A DNA stretch of 64,000 bases from Eutypa lata (GCA_022661535.1 JAKULF010000008.1:2604001-2668000); one strand, 5' to 3'. Positions 22,701 to 34,824 are shown, numbered from the stretch's first letter. Notes: generated by a model not told the origin, from the letters alone. Made by a program: numbers and translations.

Positions 22701-23082
22701 GTGGTGAAATCTACAAAGCCTTCCTCCAACTGACGGGGTACGATAGACGCCGTGAACCACCTCCTACGACTCTCGTGAATAACTTGCTAGACGGCTTGCC
22801 CGCAATGCATGGGAACGCACCCGGGGCCGGGATCATCGAGTATGCGGCATTGACTGAAATGGCGTCTGAGGTCGCTAAGGTGGTAGCTAGCATGGCAAAG
22901 GCCGGACAGGTATGTCTTAATTCATCCTCACTAGGCGAGGCTCTCTTGAATACGATGCTAACAATGATTATCAGATGGAACACGAGCGTATTCTACACCT
23001 TCCCTTGACGGAAGATGTCTTGCTAAGACATTCGCGCGATCTCGCCTGGTCCCACTACACGAGCGTCATGGCCGGCCACTAG
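16760..23082 (+). CDS. Nup98-Nup96 nucleoporin precursor (Nup145/Nup189-like)
   Basis: Six exons (16760-16865, 16967-17080, 17184-20878, 20997-21242, 21296-22909, 22975-23082) encode 1960 residues. Residues 1 to about 600 are FG/GLFG repeats of the transport barrier, interrupted near 200-255 by a GLEBS motif (YKKWSGEELRLVDYAQGRRF) that binds Rae1/Gle2. The autoproteolytic domain (EPGDYWMEPSRDTI to TFSVEHFTTYG) ends with the cleavage motif His1040-Phe1041|Thr1042; the yeast site is HF|S. The part after it (WPYKRTTKHLD, then the long alpha-helical DLASVLFDHI region) is the Nup96/Nup145C scaffold subunit of the Y-complex. One transcript thus yields two pore proteins. The intron-3 donor GTCGGT is poor but needed to keep frame. 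Exon 2 has a CAGCAG tandem acceptor (16963/16966), so one extra residue is possible. Confidence 0.93.
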
Positions 23083-23965
23083 GTTCGATCATGTGGACTC
23101 GAACAATAACACAATGAAAGGAAAAATGGGATGAAAATCAGATCATCCCGGCATCACAATAGGAGGCGTTTAAGGAAAATGCATCGCGCCACTCCATCAG
23201 CCGGGATTTTGTAGCAACAGAAAATAACAGCAGTTTTTAGCAGTGACACATGGAGAGAAGGGTCCACCCTTTGATGGACGTCGTCTCGCCTGATAGATAG
23301 ATATATCGATCGATCTTTAGGTCGGAGACTGGAATGAGATGAGATGAGATGAGCTCTTGGTCCGGGGAATGTGACGCGCTACGCTTGTCATTGCATTGTA
23401 GAATAGTTAAATAGTTTAGATAGCATTATACCTCTTAATTTTGCCAAACCTGCCAGTCGTCTGACCATGTTGTTGCGTGCATATCCCCCCATATCTACAT
23501 TGTATGTAATATTTGACAAGCCGGGAGATGAACCTGTCTACTTACTTTACAGTCTATAGTATCACTGCTCTTTAGATATTTTAGATTCACGATCGTATCT
23601 ATACAGTTGTGGTTAAGATCTGTTGAGTGTGACGTAGGTAGGCATTAGGTTTCATTTCTAGTCTCGATTACATGTAGTTGTCACAAAACCACCTGTAGAG
23701 CACATGACATTACAAGCTCCTAGAACCTGATCATGAATAGCGAACTATTTACACGGGAACCAGATTGTTAAGTTAGCTACCTATAAAACACTGCCAAACT
23801 CTAGCAACCAGCTCCTCTATAAACACCCCCAGCTGAAAATCGGCACCAGCCAGACGGGATCGACTGACGTTGACGTACATCAACAAAACATTGTCTCAAA
23901 GTTGACATGAAAGAAAAAAAGAAAACTCCCCAACGCCCTCCTTCTCTACTCTTCTCTCCTCTACT
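23083..23965. other. convergent intergenic region
   Basis: It separates the nucleoporin (plus) and the F-box gene (minus). It contains a short GATGA pentamer repeat near 23336-23352 and otherwise looks like 3' untranslated DNA. No gene. Confidence 0.55.
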
Positions 23966-25999
23966 CTACTCGAGCGCCGAGTCCGTGTCGTCCTGCAGCC
24001 ACTCGTCGAGGCGATTCCGCTTCGCGACGAAAGCAGATTGGTGGTTGTGGTTGTGAAGAAAAAGGGGAACGCGGCGCTCCGACTGCGCGCGGATGATGGG
24101 CATACGCTGGCTCTCGCTGATATCTTCCAGGGCGATGCCATCGCCCGTCTCGAGGAAGTTCACCTTGGCGCGGTGGTGCTGGTAGAGAGGGGGCGTGTTA
24201 TTCGACGAAGAGGACTCGTACGGATGAGGATGATGATCCGAGGAGAAAGTCGTGCTGCTACCACTGTTACTACCACCACCACCACTACTACTACTCCTCA
24301 AGCTCATCTCCACCAGGGTGCCCGACAGGCCCGCGTACAGCGTAGCCGAGACGTCCGACGCCCGCGCTAGCGAGTAGATGGGCGCGTCGGTGGCCCCCGC
24401 CCTCTTGGGCAGGTAGATGTTGCAGTTCGGGCGGTAGAAGGAGTCCTTCGAGAGGGCGTGCCAGCGGCAGAGGTGCCCGCGCACGTAGTCGCAATGCGAG
24501 CGCATGGCCGCCAGGGGCTTCGCCACGATGGTGGGCGGCCGCGGCTGCGGCACGGGCGTGCCGTCCGAGCAGGCCAGCGCTTCGATGTAGTCGTACCTCC
24601 GGTTGGACACGCGGAAGTCGAAGACCTTCAGCACGGGGCCCCGCGCGCTGCCGCCGATGAATCTCTCCAGTCCGTACGCCGCGAGGGCGTTGATGGGCGT
24701 CGTCGGCTCGAAGTGGTCCTGGTATACCCGGTCGAAGGCCGAGGGCGTGCGCAGGTCCTGCAGGCGGATCGTGCCGTCGTCCCAGGACGTCAGGATGGCG
24801 TTCCTGCCTCCGCCGCTGGCGAACGAGCTCGCGTCGATTGGTAGGAGCGCCCGCACGGTCTCGAGGCGGTGGGAATCCTCCGATGTCGTCGTTGACGTTG
24901 ACTCATGGTAAGGGGCGATGTTGCGAGCGGCGGCGAGGGTCTCGATGCAGCCTGACGGAGTGAGCTGCAGGTATCGGAGGGGTTCGGTGCTGCTCGTAAG
25001 CCCCACGGCTATCGTCTCGCTGTTTAGGAACTTCAGCGATCGGATGAACCGGAAATACGATGTTTCGGGCACATTTCTGAGATTCAGCGCTTCGCTGGGC
25101 TCGACGGACGTAGTTGCTTTAGTTCTAGAACCGTCTAGATCCGCATTTTCTTCACTGTGGATTGGGTAGAGTAGAACCCGGCCCTTCGTTGCGGCTGCCA
25201 GGAGGTTGGTATTCTCGTGAGTGTCGAGGGCCTGGATTTCCCTTTGTTTCAAGTCATTGTTTTCCTCGGTCGAAGCAGGTCGAAAGTGCCGAATGGCTTG
25301 TCCAAATATGCCTTGCTTCATTGCGATGAGACGGAGATCACCACTTGCTCTTCCAACTAGGACACTTGAAGCGCTCTCTTGAGGGGATTGAGGCGTCCTC
25401 AGAATAGAGAGCGATGTAATGTCATCTCTGCCGGCGTTGAAGCCATAATCAATACCCTTAGACTGTTGCCACCGCTGTGTCACCACGGCCTTATTGTCGT
25501 GCTTGCGACGTTTGAGGGCAACGAGGTCCTCGCCAGCACCCCAGACCACAGTCTCCTCCTCCTCCTCCGCCCTCGACCCGACCTGGGAGTGGACATCCAC
25601 AATGACGTGGCACGGCACGGTCTGGGAATTCGGCCGAAACCGGCCCCGTTGGTTCCGGGTCCAAAGGTGCTCCTGGTGTCCCTGCCGGAAGAAGACGTGG
25701 AAGATGAAGGCTCGCCGGTCCCAGTCGCACGCCTGCGATGTCAAGCGCTTGGCGAACTGCTTCCAGCCGTTGGGGGTTCCGATTGGTGGTAGTACGTCGG
25801 GCGTGAGAGAGAGGTTGTAGAAGCAATTCCTCACAAATACGCGCCAACCGTCGTCCGATATGAGCCGGGACAGCCGCTTCGAGGTCACTCCTAGTCGTGA
25901 TACGCTCTGGGCTGTAGTGAGATGCGAGATGATTATCAACAGGACATCATCAGGTAGTGTATCAAGCCTCGGGGTGTCTGAAATGCTGAGGTACTCCAT
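23966..25999 (-). CDS. F-box protein with probable WD/beta-propeller body
   Basis: A single exon encodes 677 residues from ATG at 25999. An F-box lies at about residues 11-50 (LDTLPDDVLLIIISHLTTAQSV ... TSKRLSRLI), the SKP1-binding motif of SCF ubiquitin ligases. The remainder shows loosely spaced beta-propeller-like blades: DDITSLSIL, VGRASGDLRLI, GRNAILTSWDDGTIRLQDLR, FIGGSARGPVLKVFDFR and LYAGLSGTLVEM. Aromatic/Asp ends (SWDDGTIRLQDLR, LKVFDFR) resemble WD repeats. The C-terminus is rich in Ser/Gly/His and probably disordered. It is expected to recruit substrates for ubiquitination; the substrate is unknown. The GC-rich 3' half (about 24300-24900) creates long spurious open frames on the other strand. 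Confidence 0.82.
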   Translation of the reverse strand: MEYLSISDTPRLDTLPDDVLLIIISHLTTAQSVSRLGVTSKRLSRLISDDGWRVFVRNCFYNLSLTPDVLPPIGTPNGWKQFAKRLTSQACDWDRRAFIFHVFFRQGHQEHLWTRNQRGRFRPNSQTVPCHVIVDVHSQVGSRAEEEEETVVWGAGEDLVALKRRKHDNKAVVTQRWQQSKGIDYGFNAGRDDITSLSILRTPQSPQESASSVLVGRASGDLRLIAMKQGIFGQAIRHFRPASTEENNDLKQREIQALDTHENTNLLAAATKGRVLLYPIHSEENADLDGSRTKATTSVEPSEALNLRNVPETSYFRFIRSLKFLNSETIAVGLTSSTEPLRYLQLTPSGCIETLAAARNIAPYHESTSTTTSEDSHRLETVRALLPIDASSFASGGGRNAILTSWDDGTIRLQDLRTPSAFDRVYQDHFEPTTPINALAAYGLERFIGGSARGPVLKVFDFRVSNRRYDYIEALACSDGTPVPQPRPPTIVAKPLAAMRSHCDYVRGHLCRWHALSKDSFYRPNCNIYLPKRAGATDAPIYSLARASDVSATLYAGLSGTLVEMSLRSSSSGGGGSNSGSSTTFSSDHHPHPYESSSSNNTPPLYQHHRAKVNFLETGDGIALEDISESQRMPIIRAQSERRVPLFLHNHNHQSAFVAKRNRLDEWLQDDTDSALE

Positions 26000-26005
26000 T
26001 TTCAA

Positions 26006-26945
26006 ATATGCCTAGGACATAAGTCTAGGTATGTATGTGGTACAGAAGAGGTGTAACTATGTACTTCAGGCAATGTTTCGTTAGTTAAATCTATCAACTT
26101 GAATAGTGGTCCGTGTGTAAGTACTTAGTTAACAATGTTCATTCTCGGTCTCGGTCATCTTAGGATAATAGATGAATGATATCTGATCATATTAGAGGTA
26201 GGTGGTTGAGGTGAGATGAAAGTTGTTCGCGAATCACACACAATGTTGTACTCACACCAACGTTTTGATGTTGATATAATTTTGAAAGGTATTAGTAGAT
26301 GTATTTCGTACCTAGTAATATCTTATTGATGCAGGTGTGAAATGTGCCACACCAGCTCGGTTGACATCATCCTGGCATATCAGAGTCGCCACTATGGCGG
26401 TTAACAGTGGGCCAGGATTTAGTTATCAGAACGTGACTCAGGGGGTTGTCTCCAGCCCTCAGATTCATTCATTGTTGCCTACCCGTTCTAGATAGTGATT
26501 GGCTCTAGAGTAGTTAACTCTCTAGCATATGAGTCTTATTAAAGGAGTCACAAAGGAATTCCAAAATTGAGTTAATGAAAACGAAGTCTTGAGCAGCGTT
26601 GTTCATTCTGGAAGCAATACCAGACTAGCGATAACAGCTGTTATCAGATCTCCTTCAGTTATTGCATTATCGGAATATGTAATAGGCGATAGGCCATTGG
26701 TCGGTTGATCCATTGGTTTACTTACCTTCGATATGATATCACAGGTCAAGCCATTCATCTACCTTTTTTTCCCCAGTTGTACTTTGCGCTCTGAGTAATA
26801 ATTTTAAGTGTTCTTAATGTGGTACTATAAACTTACTTCCTCCTTCTGGGACAGCGGCCATCTAATAATCTAGAGACCACTTGCCTCAATTGGGCTCCCT
26901 TGACGTTCCTCAAGTGGTGGCAATAGAATCTTGGTCGAAGCTGAC
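26006..26945. other. intergenic region between divergent genes
   Basis: About 0.9 kb between the F-box gene (minus) and a P450 (plus). It is stop-rich, with no gene or repeat recognised. It presumably contains both promoters. Confidence 0.5.
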
Positions 26946-28784
26946 ATGGCGTTACCTACCACCCCTGAGATCTATGTCACGCTCAGCATATTATTCGCTA
27001 CTGTGTTTCTCTATAAGTATATACTGTATCCTGCTGTGCTCTCACCGCTATCTAGAATACCGAAGGCACATTGGTCATGCTCCATCTCTCCGATATGGAT
27101 CCTCTGGGCTCGATATAATAGCCGTGAGAATCGCACGCTGTTTGAGGCTCATCGGGAACACGGACCCGTCGTACGTATCGGTCCCTCTGAATTGAGTGTC
27201 AATGGCATCGATGAAGTGAAGACCATCTACCAGGGAGGCTTCGACAAGCATCAATGGTACTCGGTCTTTGAAAACTATGGGTAAACCTCCAACTACATCC
27301 TTCTTTAAACTCCTCTCGACACATATATGACGTAGAAAAGTTCAATACTTACCACTCCAAAAGGGTCCCCAACGTTTTCTCCGCCTCGAGTGCCCGGCAT
27401 CATTCGCTACGAAAGCGAATGGTTTCCCACGTATACTCCAAGTCCTACATTGGCGCATCGGCACCACTTGCAGCGCAGGCCAACCTAATCCTCAACGGGC
27501 GCCTGTTGCCACTAATAGAAGCATCAATGGCATCACACCAGGAACCTCACGGGATCGACGTGCACTCCCTATTCTGCGCCGCCGCCATGGACTTCATCAC
27601 TGCATACTGCTTCGGGGCGGCGCGGTCCACCAACTTCATCAAAGCCACGGCGTACCGAGCCCACTGGCAGGAGCTCTACGCGACGCGCAAGGCACACGGG
27701 TTCTTCGAGCAGGAGCTGCCCGGGCTCTCGGCCGCCCTGCGCCGCTACCTCGGGCTGAGTCTCACGCCGGCATTCGTGGGCGCCGCGAACCGCGAACTCG
27801 AGGATTGGTGTCGGCACATGAGTGATGCGACCATCGAGGACCTGCAGAAGCAGCAAGAGGGAAGCCCCTCCCGCCGCCGCCTCGCGGTCACTGCAAACAC
27901 AGTTAACGACCCCGTGGTGGTGAGGGCGATTATCGCGGGTCTCGACAAGGAGGAAGAATCCAATGGCGCCGCATCGCCCATCCACGCGACGGCACTCCAG
28001 CGGCGCGAGCTCACCATCGCGTCCGAGACTATCGACCACGTGCTGGCGGGACAGGAGACGACGGGCGTCGCGCTGACGTACCTGACATACCACCTCTCAC
28101 TTTCGCTTGACCTCCAGCGCGAGCTACGCAGCGAATTGCTGTCGTCATCGCTGCGACCTAACGCGAAGTATGCGCACGGCGGCGCCGCAATCGCAATCCC
28201 GGACTCGCGGCAGCTCGACGGCCTGCCGCTCCTGCACGCCGTCGTCACGGAGACAGTGCGGCGATACGCGCCGGCTGGCGGACCGGAGCCCCGCGTCACG
28301 CCCGCCGAGGGGTGCCGCATCGGTTCGTATGAGGGCGTGCCTGGCGGCGTGCGCGTTTCGGCTTCGCCGTATAACTTGCACCGCGACGAGACTGTGTTCC
28401 CTGATCCCGAGAAGTGGGATTACACGAGGTGGCTTCCGAAGAACGGCGTCGCTGGAGCTACAGACGAGGAGTGCCTCAGGGACGTCAACCGGTATTTTTG
28501 GGGGTTCTCGTCGGGTGGTCGGATGTGTCTGGGGTCGAATTTTGCTATTCATGGTTTGTCTTGCCCCGTTTTCCTTTCCCACTTTGAAACTGCTCTATGG
28601 CTGATGGGACCCTGGCTAATACTTCTAACACATCTCAGAGATGAAACTCACCATTGCGGCCATATACTCGAATTATACTAGCCATATTGTGGACGATACC
28701 GGGATAGAGCCCACTGATGCCTATACTGGACATCCGGCAGGGAATTCGCTCTACTTGCGTTTTGAGAGGGTTACAGAGGTTTAG
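26946..28784 (+). CDS. cytochrome P450 monooxygenase
   Basis: Exons 26946-27280, 27364-28553 and 28639-28784 encode 556 residues. The N-terminus is a membrane anchor (VTLSILFATVFLYKYILY), placing the enzyme at the ER. I-helix oxygen-activation motif AGQETTG replaces the more common AGxDTT. ETVRR is the ExxR of helix K. PEKWDYTRW is the PERF region. The heme-binding FSSGGRMCLGSN carries ligand Cys500. Introns have donors GTAAAC and GTTTGT. The C-terminal segment (EMKLTIAAIYSNYTSHIVDD) resembles fungal P450s of secondary metabolism and xenobiotic oxidation, but no subfamily can be given without a search. No reductase or scaffold enzyme is adjacent; the next gene is a secreted esterase on the other strand. 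Confidence 0.9.
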
Positions 28785-29088
28785 AATAATGAGTATGTGC
28801 AGCTATGTTGTAGATATGTTAATTGTAACCATTTCAACCAACTAAGGGATTATGTCCTTAAACGCACATATCTCATCAAGTATGGATAATATGAAAATAC
28901 CATTGTCACTTTTTTTTCTCCACTAGAAACTGACCACAAATTTTAACACATCTTTACCAAATTCATAGCTATGCGAGGGATATAGAATGATGCTAGACTG
29001 AACTACAACTTTTGAGAACCAGGAACTTAACCTTGTATATTTACTACACAACTAGTGACTCCGCACACGTCCACCACCACCCACACAC

Positions 29089-29985
29089 TTATGTTTGAGC
29101 GAACTGCGAGAAGAATTCCCAGGTCTCCTCGGGGGCATAAGTCTGGTCCGCGTCCCCATCCATCGGCTGCGGGGTATGGTCACCATCGAACGCAACAAAC
29201 GTCACAGGGTGCGTGCAGCCCTCGTAGACGGTCTTCTCGTGCGTCCCACTACCAGCGACGGGCTCCGTCGCCTCCTTCACCACACACCCATTATTCGCCA
29301 CAAAGCGATCGCGCAGCTCCCTCCCCAGCGCCATGGGCAGCACCTGATCCGAGACGCCATGCTGTCCATAATACGCGACGGGGCTGCCGTCGCCGCCCTC
29401 GCAGCCGCTCATCGGCCCGCCGCTCAGCACGGCCACGGCCCTGAACAGACTCGACCGGTCGCACGCCAGCGCGTAGGACATGGCGCCGCCATACGAGAAA
29501 CCCGTGCTGTAGCGGTGCTCCTGGTCCACGCACAGGTCGACCTCGATCCGCTCGAGGATCGCGTCCACGAGGCCCAGGTCCTCGCCGTCGACGTTCGCCC
29601 ACCCGGGCATCTCCCCGCCGAACTCGGCGTCGTTCTTGAGGCCCTGCGCCGCGATGTAGATCGCCGTCTCGCCGTCTCCTGAGAGGGCCGCGTCCGCCGC
29701 CGGGAGCCCGTACCATGGCAGGTACCCGTCCGTGCCCGCGATCACCTGCTCCGCCGTGCCCCCCAGCGCGTGGAACGTGAAGATCAGCTTGTACGCGTGC
29801 CCGCTGTCGTAGTCGGCCGGCAGCCGCACGTAGAAGTCCCGCGTTTTGCCGTTCACCGTCAGGTTGTACGCGTCGGGCGATGTGAGCGTTGGGTCTTTGC
29901 CGCATCCGGGGGAGGGGGTGCCCGCGTGTGCGGTGGGTAGGGATGAGAGCGCAGCGGCGGCGATCAGGTAAGATAGACGCACCAT
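29089..29985 (-). CDS. secreted feruloyl-esterase-like enzyme (CE1/LpqC family)
   Basis: A single exon gives 298 residues. A signal peptide (about 1-21, ending PTAHA) predicts secretion. The alpha/beta-hydrolase core has oxyanion motif FHALGG, nucleophile Ser164 in GFSYGG, probable Asp213 in GVSDQ and His270 in DGDHTPQP, a complete triad. Cysteine pairs (C28, C152, C175, C195, C234, C257) fit the disulphides of fungal type-B/C feruloyl esterases, which release ferulate and other hydroxycinnamates from plant cell-wall arabinoxylan. Polyhydroxybutyrate depolymerase and acetyl-xylan esterase are related alternatives. The gene is very GC-rich in third positions, unlike the A+T-rich DNA around it, which gives strong antisense shadow frames. 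Confidence 0.88.
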   Translation of the reverse strand: MVRLSYLIAAAALSSLPTAHAGTPSPGCGKDPTLTSPDAYNLTVNGKTRDFYVRLPADYDSGHAYKLIFTFHALGGTAEQVIAGTDGYLPWYGLPAADAALSGDGETAIYIAAQGLKNDAEFGGEMPGWANVDGEDLGLVDAILERIEVDLCVDQEHRYSTGFSYGGAMSYALACDRSSLFRAVAVLSGGPMSGCEGGDGSPVAYYGQHGVSDQVLPMALGRELRDRFVANNGCVVKEATEPVAGSGTHEKTVYEGCTHPVTFVAFDGDHTPQPMDGDADQTYAPEETWEFFSQFAQT

Positions 29986-31358
29986 ATTTCTTGTCTTTCT
30001 TGCCTTGGGGGAATTGAATTGAAGCTAATCAAGGATCTTTGGATTAATGAACTGGCTATTATCGGATAGAGAGTTGCTCTATGGATTTATACCTAGGCAA
30101 TAGCCATCGTAGATCCTGGTGCATTTATATAGAGTGCCAGAACCGCCAGAAAGAGGAATAGACCGTAACAGAGTATGTGCATTTCCGCCGATCCAAGACA
30201 CAAGTTAGGTGGGAGTGGGATCGTGAACTGCAGTCGATTAACCAGCCTATAATCTACGCCAAGTCTTGTTCTAGGGGTTACTATACCCACAAGCGAAGGA
30301 TCCGATCAATCATTTCGGATATTATAACGGCAGTTCTATATACATAAGTTCTCTTATTCTTTGCTCCATCTACCCCACGGTATCAATCACTAGTGTGGTC
30401 AATAATGCATGCTGTTAAGACCAAGGAGATTCTTGAAGCTTATTGGCTATCTTAAAGTATCTCATGGAGGCTAAATTGTAATATAACCGACCCCTTAACT
30501 AGTACGCTAGGCTACATGACATGGCAGATGCCATTTCATAGTGTGTCAGAAGTTATCAGATGTGTCACTAGATTTAGAGAGTGCTCACAATATATCTATC
30601 GAGATACCTTTACCCTACGACGTTAAACACTATTATGATGTGTGATAATACTATATACTAACTAAACTAATGAAAGGATATATCATAGGAATGCGAAGAT
30701 ATACATTATTAAATCTCCATAAAGGTTTCATACCACTTTGTCAATCATGTGTCGAGGATCAACTTAGATGGCACGAAGGATATCAGAATGAATAAATAAG
30801 TAAAAACAAGTAGAAGCTGTAACTGAGCATGAGTAAACTTGATAAACGGCGGTTTATGATCCATACCTATGGAGGTACTCAATTGCCCTTACCATGTCTA
30901 CTTTTGGTGTTCAGTTGTAAATCAAGTGATAAGTATTCTTCAAAGTGGAAGTTGGGTACATGGTATGAATATCACGACAAGTGTATCTAACGGCAAGGTG
31001 GCTGTACAATTTCTACCACCAGCTAAGTTATCATTCTTGCCAAACAAGATTCAAGTGAGAAAATCTTTAATAGTCATTTAATACACGTTATTTCGGCAAT
31101 ACATAGCAAGTACAATAAGCTTACTACAAAGCGATCTTTGATAAAGAATTTGTTCACAGAATATTCGAATACCGTGAGGATCAACAAAATAATAGTACTG
31201 ATAATCGATATACAGAGACTGAAACTGAAAGTAGGTATTAAACAAGGAAATGCCAGCTTATATACGCCTCACACCGGAGCTCTAGAGTTATGATGAGATT
31301 TGAGCGAGTCTGAAAACTCTATAGAGGAAGACGTCCGACTCCGCGTATCTCATTCGTC
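29986..31358. other. gene-poor spacer
   Basis: About 1.4 kb of A+T-rich DNA between the esterase promoter and the 3' end of the NLR. A 70-residue open frame at 30869-31081 has no start context, motif or codon bias that I can defend. No repeat recognised. Confidence 0.5.
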
Positions 31359-34300
31359 TCAGTCCTCGAATGCTTTAAAATCAGGCATCAAATCCAGTAA
31401 CTTTTGAAGTAGACCCTCAAGCCTTTGACCTAATGGGTGCTCTCTCGTTAGACGCATGTCTGCTCTCTGCAACGCAAGGCGACTAGCCTCGATCGCTTTC
31501 CCTACGTCACCTTGTATCTCGTATAATCGAGCCAACTTGTACCTAGCAAAAACACAATCGGGGTGAGGGAGTCCTCGGCTTGCCTCCAGCAACTCGATGG
31601 TATCCAGAAGTAGATCTTCTGCTTCTTTTAACCTTCCTTGCCTGCTATATATCCGAGAAAGCTCACCTCGACCCACGAGGACCCCAAGGTGATTCTTGCC
31701 AAGACTCCTCTCCCCAGCCCCTATTCCCCATATTAACATCTCTTCCGCTTCTTTGTACAGCCCCATCTTGACGAATATCTTTGCAAGGTAACATAGGGCC
31801 CATAACGTCCACGGGTGTTCCTTTCCTAGTTGTTGTTGCCTTTGATAATGTACCTTACTCATCATATGCCTCGCTTCCTCCAATTGGCCAAGGTCCATTA
31901 AAGCCATGGCCAAATTGCTCATTGTTGTGAGAGTGTCGAGATGTGTCTCCCCTAGCTGGCCTTTGCGTACTATGAGCACCTCCTGATGAGCTTGCTCGCT
32001 TTCCTTATAGCGACGCCAAGATCCAAGGGTAACCCCGAGGTTATCAATTGCTGCCAATGTTAGCGGATGGGTTGGGCCTAAAGTGCTTCTAGCGGCCGAT
32101 GAAGTAATCTTTTGGAGAACAAGAGCTTCTTTGTATTGCCCGTGAAGCCAGTGTGATCGGCCCAATTGGTCCATAGCTTCCAGGGTTTTCTCGTGATGGC
32201 TTCCATACAACTTAGTGCGGGTGTCAATGACTAGACTTTGGAGCACAATTGCTTCCTCTAGCCTACCAAGTCCCCATAACACTCCTGCGAGTCCTAACAT
32301 AGCTGCTAGAGATTTCTCATGCTGGACCCCCAGTAATTGAATCAGATTATCTTTCACTGTCTGGAGATGATGAGCTGCAACTTCAAAATGACCTCGAGTT
32401 GCCAATACATAGCCACATTTCGCACCGCTGAGTATTTGGTCGCGCATTATAATCAGTCGTGTTGGCTGGAGGAATTTAGTTAGTCGTAGTAAATCCGTGC
32501 CCAACCCACTCGCTAGAGGTGGGATAGGATCACCACACACTTGGAGACACGAGTTGAGATGTGGCATAATATCCCGATGAAAATCACCATCTGCCTCGCT
32601 ATCTCCCTCGGGGGGTAGCTGAATCGACTCCATTAAGGTATTGAATGCGATTGATGCCCAGACCTTCTTCTGTGGAGAAGAGAGGGAATCTCTAACCCAA
32701 GCATGAACTAATGGGTGTAGCGAAAATGTGTAGTCTTTCCCATCAAAGCTTATTAGCGATAGGGATTGCAACTCGCTAATAGCCCGGGTAACTCTATATT
32801 TGTCGAGCTGGGAAGAATTGTCCTTGAGGAATCTAGGTAGCATTTTAGGAGGATCGAGACGAGATTCTATAGCTTTCTGTAGCCTGGCACCAAACGAGCT
32901 GTTCGCAGCAGACTTGGCAGACTGGGCAGCCTTTTGCCGATTAAACACGCCCCGCGTAAATATCTCAACCGGTATCTTCTCAAAATGGTAGAATGAGACG
33001 ATATTTAATAACGCCACTGCATCTCGAGACTTAATCGTTTGATTTTTTAGGAGAAACTTTCGAGAGACTTCGAAAGTTGAGTAGATCGCTCTGACCATGT
33101 CGTCCTCCTCGTCCTGTTCATCAGAGTCTTTTCTTCGATGAAGCATGTTTCGGGACGCAGAATGGAGATTTAGGTAATCCCCAATGCTGCAAATTCGTCG
33201 GTATATGCAATTCCCAGCGTGTATCAGAGCCAGAGCAAGGTAGCCCAAAGTCTTCGCAATTAAATTGCCGGCCTCGATGGTCGTGAAGTCCCACGGCTTA
33301 GGGATGTCCGCTTTGGTGAGTAGTAACTGTAGTGCTTCCTCTTCTTTAAGCCCTTTCAGCTCAAGGTATCCCAAGGAACCTTCTTGTCGAAAATCTGGAT
33401 TTCTAGTGGTTACAAGTATGTGGGCACTGTCTCCAGGTGGGTAAAGATCTCGAAGGATCAAAGTAGGATCATCCGCATTGTCGATAATGAGCAACCAAGG
33501 CTCGCTCAACTGGGAAAGAAAATGGCGACCGGCATTCTCTGTGCTTTCCAATCCTCCAATTCTAGCGATCTTGCAGAATGAGTCCTGTATGGTTTCTGCC
33601 GATGCAGCATGAATGGTGAAGACGCTTGTATATCTAGCAACAGTCAGCACCACATACATTTCTGTTTAGTGTAGTCTCTACCTACTGGTCTCGACAGTCC
33701 TCGGCGTACTTGGAGCAGAACTGCGTCTTTCCAGAACCTCCCATGCCAAATACTATGAAGGACTTGCGTTTGGACAATAAGTTAGGGTTCCCATTCGGGA
33801 AGAATGCTTTCTGCAATTTTTCCAGCATGTCTTCACGCCCGACAAAGTCGGGTCTTGCTTCTTCGGGAGGGTAGAAGTGATGATTTCCTGCGCCGTGCAT
33901 GGAAATTTCTCGATGATGTAATGTATGCTGCGTGTGAACATCAAATGCAATACCCCCCAATTCATATGCCTCCCCAGCCCGCATTTGATGTAGAGCTGGT
34001 ATCGCTTGGTTCCACCGGTACGATATCATGCGTGGCGCTTCATTGCAGTACCGTAGAATAGCTTCGGTGACAGTACGGTAGCTTGAAGAAGCATCAGAGC
34101 TGAATCTAATCATGCCGCTATGTGTTGCATGGATACCAGCCTTCTCTATGTTGTCCAGGTCGAGTACTGCCGAATTAGGGTCAACAATGAATTGGGATCG
34201 ATCCCCAAACGTTGTCCGCAGTTCCTCCCAGAAAAAGAATAAATGGAATTGCTTCATTATGGGTGAGAATTCGGCCGTAATGGCCTGAAATAAAACCACA

Positions 34301-34824
34301 TCGTCCACGGTCTGGGGAGCATGGCGATTGGAAAGAAGCTTGGACTGTCGTGTAGTATACAACTGTTTCTCTAGCCAAAGCCAAGTTGACTTTGTAGTAC
34401 TGTCATGTGGTGTTCCGAAAAACAGGATCGCAAATGTAGAGATAAACTGATCCCAAAGATGATCAACCTTCGCTGCTGTTCGAGTAGATGAATATGCTAG
34501 ACTTTTCTTGACTAATATCCCGCCGATTCCATGGCAAACGAATATTATAGGTCGCTTTCGCATGCCAGCAAATTTCCTATCGGCGTACAGTTCCTGGACG
34601 AGACACTCTGCGAGCCTTTGTATAGTTGTGGTGGCTCCATTTGCGAGAAAGGAAGACGCCGATGCATCATAGCCGTATGTTAGAATACGAGCAACCCGGA
34701 CATGTTGTGGCAAAAGATCCCGCAGCCAGTTTATACCAGTATTAGGATCAGTCCAGGCTTCGATGGAATCTTCGTTTAAACCATGGACAGCAACTATACT
34801 ATAATGCCCCTTAGATACAATCAT
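31359..34824 (-). CDS. NLR: SesB-type hydrolase head - NB-ARC - TPR (intact)
   Basis: Two exons (34824-33686, 33633-31359; GTAGGT donor, GCTAG acceptor) encode 1137 residues. Residues 8 to about 250 form an alpha/beta-hydrolase head (IVAVHGLNED, ILTYGYD, IIFVCHGIGGILVKKSL, LFFGTPHDS, THSGMIRF). The NB-ARC follows: PDFVGREDML, Walker A GMGGSGKT (360-367), Walker B LLIID (427-431), ILVTTRN sensor and GYLALAL. From about residue 810 come roughly seven kinesin-light-chain-type TPRs of 42 residues, each with a HP-x-T-L pattern. Fungal NLRs of this build oligomerise when the repeat domain senses a ligand and activate the head in heterokaryon incompatibility or defence. Oddity: the nucleophile elbow is C-H-G-I-G-G, with Gly99 where Ser is expected, though the His (THSGM) remains. 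It is divergent from the P450 at 35392. Confidence 0.9.

Noticed and set aside
30869..31081. 70-codon frame upstream of the NLR 3' end
   Set aside because: No motif, poor start context, and isolated.
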